From Andrena cerasifolii (taxonomy: Eukaryota; Arthropoda; Insecta; Hymenoptera; Andrenidae): DNA of 64,000 bases. A model generated the notes under the pieces. That model saw only the letters and a program-made list of their open reading frames with translations, was not told the origin of the DNA and did not search any database. Where the stretch lies: positions 6,689,001-6,753,000 of the forward strand of contig NC_135130.1 in NCBI RefSeq assembly GCF_050908995.1. Reading direction: 5' to 3'. Each line of letters opens with the position of its first letter. Positions within the stretch are counted from its first letter, which is position 1. Shown piece after piece: positions 58,299 through 64,000 of this stretch. Position numbers and translations under genes: made by a program.

Positions 58299-58472
58299 CG
58301 AATATCCAGAGTTCCGAGGGATTCGGCTGCACCGATGGAGGGGGAAACACCTGCAGGAGCGGTGGTAACGTGTGCGTGACCGACGCAGGCGCAGTTCGTG
58401 CACCACCGCTCCAGTAGGTGTTTCCCCCTCCATCGGCGCAGCCGAATCCCTCCGAACTCTGTGAATATCCTC
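58299..58472. repeat. Long GC-rich hairpin, about 75-bp arms
   Basis: gaatatccagagttccgagg and gatggagggggaaacacctg on the left; the right arm carries aggtgtttccccctccatcg and tccgaactctgtgaatatcc. Loop near 58376-58397. GC-rich, like the hairpins at 7535 and 22526. Confidence 0.75.
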
Positions 58473-58479
58473 GGGAAGG

Positions 58480-59100
58480 AAAGGCGGGCGAACCAAACAG
58501 CGAATTCGTGTCCTGAAGCACAGAATGTATCATCATGTAAATAACATTACCAATTCGAAGTTACGAAGCTTTTATATACGGGGATTTACACGCATAATTA
58601 ATTGTGTGCTTTAACTGAACGCGAGTTTCAATTTCGAAAGGCTCACGCACCAATGCGCAGACTCGCAGTACTTCAACCGCCAAAATGGCGGTGTCCGGTG
58701 GTGTCAACGGAAGTGAGTGAAAAATTTGAATATCGGATGCTAAAGCGAACGCAAACAAATTAATTTCAAAAACTGTAACGTGCTTTGATCTGAACGGTCA
58801 ATTAGTATGATGTTATTTAAGTTTCCTTTACATTGTCGAAATGCATAAGTAAATACAAAGTTCTCGCGTCAACATCAGCATCCTGATTTATCTCCAATTC
58901 AAAGCATTTCATTCGACACTTCGAAACTTTCCTACCTATCGAATTAAGCGGTTTTAACTCCCAGCACTGCATACCCCGTTCATTTGAGATACTAATTAAC
59001 ATTCGCAACATTTCCATCTCACCTTACACAGCCCTGCATGCTCCTGAAGCAATTCGATATCTCGAACGCGGGCAAGATGGCGGACGACGCGATACGATAC
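58480..59100. other. Upstream spacer of the right-hand gene
   Basis: No coding signal. A GATAC pentanucleotide repeat (about 59088-59112) leads into the TATA-like box. Confidence 0.35.
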
Positions 59101-59112
59101 GATACGAAACGA

Positions 59113-59119
59113 TATATAA
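59113..59119 (+). promoter_or_regulatory. TATA-like box
   Basis: TATATAA in cgatatataaccg, about 670 bp upstream of the start at 59787; a start site near 59143 would follow. Confidence 0.4.
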
Positions 59120-59139
59120 CCGAGCGTACACAGTGGCGC

Positions 59140-59786
59140 CACCAGTCGCCTGGAACAGTAGGTCGCTGGTGAAAAGAGACGCAACGCTGGGAACCGCTAA
59201 AAAGAGCGAACGGACGAGAGAGAGGGAGAGGGACGACGAATGGTGGGCATTGGTGGAAGCGAGAGGCTACGAGAAGGGGGGGATCGTGCCCGTGGCTATA
59301 AGGCAGTCTTATATAGATGGCCACGCGCAGGTCACACGACGAAAGGTGAGGAGTGTGTGGGTTCGCGTGGAGAAGTAAGTGTAGCGGTATCTCGCTCTCT
59401 CGCAGCGCGACGGGGATCGGCGGCGGAGCGAGAGTGAAAGGACGAAGAAGCGAGCGAGCGAGCGAGCCAGGCGAGCGAGGGCGAGCGCGAGCGCGAGTCG
59501 GGCCAGCGAGCGTGGAACGGTGTAGAGCGAGCGAGCGAGCGTGTGGTGGTGGTGGTGACGACTGGTGCCGTGGACGGACGGTCGGTCGGCGGTCGGACCG
59601 TGGTGTGTGAAGAAGTGAAAAATTCGCAAGTGGTGTGCTGGGTTGGTGAGCTGGCTGGTTAGTGGTGGATATACAGCGGGGGTCGCGCCACGGACAGTGC
59701 CGGGGGATTTTTGGTCGGACGGGGCCTGTTGCCGAGACGTCGTGGGACGACGCGTGGAACCGAGGAAAGAGACCGCGCTAAGAGCA
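59140..59786 (+). other. Probable 5' UTR of the right-hand gene
   Basis: GC-rich with a GCGA repeat (59447-59545) and GGT repeats (59541-59560). Its upper limit rests on the TATA-like box only. Confidence 0.4.
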
Positions 59787-61789
59787 ATGTCTGACCGGGA
59801 AAGCCTGGACGATCAACCGCAAAGTAAGGACTAAGGGGACCGTACGGCCCCACGGGCGATATCGCCCCGGACTGTTTTCGATAACGGACACGGTCCCGCG
59901 ATACGTGCTCGCGAACGTGCGCGAGCCCCGACATCTTTCCGTGGCTGTGGCACCGTGCGCTGCGCCTCCGGTTACCAGGACCGTCTTTTTTCCACGAGCC
60001 AACGCGACGAACCCTCCCGTGGTGCCGAACCCGCGCCGTTACTCCGCGCACGGTCCGCGAGCACCGCGGGCCCGAACACACCCGATCTTTCCTTACAGTC
60101 CTCGTGGCGTTCTGTCAACCGCCGAAAAGAATTGCTATTTTTCAACGATACCCAGGATCCAAGATGGCCGGCCCGCTTATCGGCCGAGAGACAAATCCTG
60201 TCCTCTTTCCTCCTTCGTCTTTACTCCGTCTCTCTCCTTCCCTCCCTCTGTGTGCACCTCTCTCTCTCTCTCTCTCTCTCCTACACATACGCACAGTCGC
60301 CCTCTCCTTCTCTCTTTCCCTCTGGCTCCCTCTTTACCTCGTGCTTCGTACTCGTGTCTCTTCTCCCTCCTCTCACACATGCACACACGCTATAGCACAC
60401 TTTCCTCCTTTTCTACTTCGTGCTTTTGATTTTTCCTCCCTCTTTTTCTGTTTCGCTCCCTCTCCCCCGGCCCCTCGTTTTCGCAAGCCACGTATCTCAG
60501 CCTCGTGTCGAACACGGCGTGCAGCGGCGATGCCGGTTCTACCAGGTGTTGCGTTTTTGAAAGTCGCGGCCACTGGGAGCCTGTGTTTTGTGTCAGCTTC
60601 TCGTGACAGGCACCCTGACCGCTCTTCCAAAAGACAACCGGAATAGTCCCGGGTGAACACGCGTGATGTAACTCGCCTGTCCACCTATCTGGGCATGCAT
60701 ACATGCACGCGGGGCACACAGCCACGGAATTCGCTTATACACACGCTGCTATATGCGCACACGCGAAACGAAGGAACCGTCTGGGTCCACGATTCGCGTA
60801 AATTTCACACGTGCCATACGCGATCCCCCCCACCACAGGGGCTGGTAGATCTTGGCCTCGAAACGAGACGGCCGCGATGTGTGGTGCTGTATCTGCCTAG
60901 CGATGGGAGTAATTCAATTTATCATTTAAAAATGCCCGATCGATAGGATATAATTGTTCGGCGGTATCAGATGGAAGTTGAACGCGATGCCCCGAGGAAA
61001 TATCGATCACGGAATAGAAATATTTACTTGGGACAGGAGGTTGAACAGTATTTGGGGAATGTATCGAGTGGTCGCGAGTACTTGTTGAAATAGGTTATGG
61101 TTGCAAGCCCGATGCGGAGGAATAAGTTCGGTCGATATTATCTCTAATTGATAATGTAAAAGTTGTGTAATATCGAGCGTGGGTGAATCGACAGTGGGAA
61201 AGTTTGCGATATGAAAGTTGTACACCGACATATTTTTTTTTTATGTATTTTTGTGAGTACGTTTCACTAAATACGTATTAGTAAACAGGTAATCTTCTTA
61301 ATGATGGATGTATCATACTTTTTCCTAATTATCGAGAACAGCTCGCGAGCCTATTAGACCCATCATTAGCGTTAAATGCCGTTCGATATTGACTTAATTG
61401 TTACACCGCATGGGCTCGTGTTTCTTTTCGTTTTGGAGTTGCAGCTGTAGAATTTCAAAATGTCGCGATAACGACATGTTTCGTTTCCAACTTTATTTAG
61501 TTAGTGCATGGTGACATTTCGTTAGGTTAAATTGGTAATTTATTTCTATTAGCATTTTGCATCGAGATTTGATGGTTAGGTGATTACGATGTAAACGCTA
61601 TCTGGTGTACTTTCTATGATTCATGGCGCGGGAAATATGTAACGATCTCTAGTTGGTAATTGCCACGTAGGGTAGCATTAACCTTCGTTTTATTCGTGCC
61701 TCGTTACTAACACGAATTTCCGTTTCCTTCTTTTCTAGGATATGGGAATCCAGGCGGAATGGATGCTGGAGGGACAGACTTCGACCCTG
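59787..61789 (+). CDS. First two coding exons of a gene that continues off the right edge (possibly musashi-type RNA-binding protein)
   Basis: Exon 59787-59823 encodes MSDRESLDDQPQ plus one base, with donor A|GTAAGG. Exon 61739-61789 (acceptor ccttcttttctag) joins in phase to give RYGNPGGMDAGGTDFDP plus one base, with donor G|GTGAGT. The peptide is hydrophilic, acidic and Gly-rich, as in many RNA-binding protein N-termini. In musashi proteins a short variable leader ends in (H)DP just before GKMFIGGL, the start of the first RRM; the present exon ends DP with a phase-1 G, which would suit that. The RRM exons are not in the window, so this identity is a guess. Musashi-class proteins bind UAG-containing 3' UTRs and repress translation in neural and stem cells. 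Confidence 0.5.
59824..61738 (+). other. Intron of the right-hand gene, with a pyrimidine-rich tract
   Basis: 60180-60480 is almost pure C/T, including (CT)n at 60257-60280. It makes several frames open on the plus strand without being coding. Confidence 0.5.
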
Positions 61790-63552
61790 GTGAGTGAAAT
61801 TACCAAGAGACAAATAAACCGTCCGGCAGAAATCGATTTAAAACATCCACTGAAATAGAAAATTAGATGCTCCCCGCCGGCTTCGTCTCACATGACAACG
61901 TTACATTTATATTCCACTCATTTCTCTCTAAAATTATCCCGCTAACATCCAGAACTTATATTTAGTTCCTATAACTTCGCCGCGAATCGAGCAATATTCA
62001 TCAAAATTATATAATCGCTCGAGCAAACATTTTTCTTAACAATATTGACCTCGGATTTATCGCGCGATACGAAGAGATCACCAGGATCATGATTCTTACT
62101 ATATACTTACACCCAGAGATAAACACTAATCTCCGCCGACTTATTTCAATATTGCCTAAAAAGTGTTGCCCAACCGAGCAACTCCAACTGTTATAAAAAC
62201 GATAAACAGGGATACCCATGTACGCGGAGATCAATACCCGAAGGTTGACAGGAAAGGGTAATGCAATAATCGGGCGAAAATACTATTACAATCTTGCCCG
62301 CTGGAAATCATAGATCTGGTTCTAGAATCGCTTCTCAAAATCCTCCTCCCGCTACCCTCCAAGCGGCTCGGAGCCGCGTTGAAAATTCGCCTGCAGGGTT
62401 CAGACCGCCTCTCGAGCGCCTATTCTCGGCGCGCGTAGCGCGCGAATCGGGCTGGCGACGCGTCGCCGTCAATTTCGACGCGCTAGAAACGGATTCATCG
62501 AAAAATGGAAGTCGTGGGAAGAAGTATATACGCGGCGCGGCGGTGGCGGCAGGACGAGGCAGAGGAGTAGGGAACCGTACTAGCGCAGTCAGCTGGTCGT
62601 GACGTCACGCGATCATGTCGTGTGAGCTGGGTCGCATTGGTGGGGGGTTGCGACGTTGTCACGTGTTCGGGCGGCCAAGTCACGTGGCGCGCGTGGCTCG
62701 CGCACGCAGAAGCCGGCGCTAGGCGGCCGTTGATTGGTCGGGGCGATTTCACCACCATCATGCGCGCATTCCATCGGCATGACGGCGGGCTCCATGAATG
62801 ACCGGTACGTCATTCGTGCCCGACGACGTCCAGTTGCTCCTGCACGATGTGCACCATCCAGTGGGAATTATCGCGGACGATCAGTCGGCGATGCCCGATG
62901 CGTCATCCCGATATGACCGGCTTCTTACGCTGACGATCGCTTCTCTCGGCCCTCCTTCCCGTCGTGACGCATCGTCCAAGCCGATTTCTCCGCGCATCTC
63001 TCCCCGCTGGTTTTCCCGGCTGCAACGTCCGCGTGAAAGTTTCGAATGGACTGTGCCATCCCGCCGAGCGTTCAGTTCGTCGCTTGGAAATCCCGCTTTA
63101 ATCTCGCGGCCGGGCAAAGCCGGCTTGAAGTCCGTTGCACCGTGAAGATAGCGCGAGACCGCGATCGGCCGGCCGACCACGGCAGAGTCACTTCTCGCGA
63201 TCAATCGTGTTCGCGACGCGCGTAAAATCTGCGACCGGTTCCCCTCGTTCGAGAGCCGTGGGGTTTTTTCTTTTTTTTTTTTTTTTTACCGCTTAATGTG
63301 GCATTCTGGTGAACTGGTACTTGGTGAAATTTAGTGGTGCTTTACTTGGTGCGGTGCAGTGACGTCTGTGGAATAATTCCGAAGTTCCTCTGCTACTAGT
63401 CCGGATGTTTTGAAAAGTATACTAAGTAGGCAAGTGTATTAAGTGTATATCGAGTGACTCGCAAGGCAGATAAGAGTTGTGCGCAAGGATAAGCGACATT
63501 ACAGCGGACTTCCTTGGAATATCGCGTCGCGAGTGGTTAAATAAGTGGCGTA
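61790..63552 (+). promoter_or_regulatory. Intron 2 with a CpG-rich promoter-like region (62300-63260)
   Basis: Contains an exact CRE, TGACGTCA, at 62600-62607 and two CACGTG E-boxes at 62660-62665 and 62681-62686. It lies 0.3-1.2 kb upstream of the candidate alternative first exon. 61860-62290 is AT-rich and empty. Confidence 0.4.
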
Positions 63553-63652
63553 ATGGGTGAGATTGTAGAAATATCACAGGATGACGGCCAACAGAGTACA
63601 CTGGATGACTGGGGCGACACCATGGGCAAGATACAGTACTGGTGCCCTGAAG
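63553..63652 (+). CDS. Candidate alternative first exon of the right-hand gene
   Basis: ATG at 63553 with an in-frame TAA just upstream (63538-63540), then 33 codons (MGEIVEISQDDGQQSTLDDW and on to IQYWCPE) and a donor-like GAAG|GTAGCC. It ends in phase 1, the same as the exon at 61739-61789, so both could splice to one downstream exon and give different N-termini. The donor is weak; read through, the frame stops at about 63690. Confidence 0.4.
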
Positions 63653-63690
63653 GTAGCCGTTGCTCACTGATCGTGGGAGTTCGAGATTAG

Positions 63691-64000
63691 AAGTGTACCA
63701 TTCCGTGAGAAATTCGAAACGACATTGATAATGCTATCGGTGATCCTGGCCGTTTCAGCTTTCGCGATAGGAATTGGAAAGTTTCAGTGCGGATGTAGGC
63801 AGATATAGAGGATTTTAGGAATGTAGGGCACTTAGGTATCGCGTCGTTATATCTATTAAGATTCGAAGCTGAAGGCGCGTTCTAAATAAGAACTTTACGT
63901 TCGAACGGTTTAAGGTTAGGTTGCGTGACGCAAACCCTATTTCAGCGACCGTCTCTGAAACGGCATTTTGGTAGAGTCGGGGGGGAAAAAAAAGTGGTTC
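63691..64000. other. Right-edge intronic sequence
   Basis: No gene or repeat recognised. Confidence 0.3.

Noticed and set aside
59905..60646. Several Ser/Leu/Pro-rich open frames up to 180 codons
   Set aside because: They come from the CT-rich tract in the intron, which lacks stops in several frames.
1..64000. CRISPR arrays, operons or prokaryotic systems
   Set aside because: All supported genes are spliced and eukaryotic; no spacer-type repeats are present.

Overview
The window looks like nuclear DNA of an insect, most likely a hymenopteran (bee, ant, wasp or sawfly). The reasons are spliced genes with 60-70 bp introns next to one very long intron, sharp swings between GC-rich islands and AT-rich stretches, and a heavy load of short non-autonomous transposons. 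The order is an inference; no single marker proves it.

Layout. (1) 281-1124, minus strand: a coding exon of an acidic, Ser/Tyr-rich protein that looks like a transcription-factor activation region; the gene continues off the left edge. (2) 4155-6004, minus: a complete five-exon gene for the nucleoporin aladin. The exons join without a phase error to 527 residues, and a poly(A) signal follows. (3) 6005-7006: GC-rich head-to-head promoter region with an exact RFX-type X-box. (4) 7007-55037, plus: one gene of about 48 kb. Its first coding exon (7007-7061) is separated by a 40.8 kb intron from five clustered exons (47829-55037). All six join in phase to 1262 residues. I do not recognise the protein. 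It has a basic NLS-like run, long acidic disordered stretches and a C-terminus that fits a CaaX prenylation box. (5) 59100-64000, plus: the 5' end of another gene, with a TATA-like box, a long 5' UTR, a first coding exon, a second exon at 61739-61789 and a candidate alternative first exon at 63553-63652 that ends in the same phase. It may be a musashi-type RNA-binding protein, but the RRM exons lie outside the window.

The 40.8 kb intron is mostly a transposon graveyard. I could delimit two hAT-like elements with 8-bp target duplications, four TTAA-flanked piggyBac-like elements, mariner-like MITEs with TA duplications, and four long foldback elements with CAAGG ends, three of them flanked by TAA. 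Other items are a degenerate pogo/CENP-B-type helix-turn-helix fragment, a 145-bp alternating satellite, a foldback whose arm end is tandemly amplified, and a 297-bp tandem duplication.

The most unusual object is at 20076-20505: a hAT-like MITE with a perfect 8-bp target duplication, split by a second insertion that has its own 12-bp target duplication and begins with a 5S rRNA-like sequence. This is the architecture of a 5S-headed SINE.
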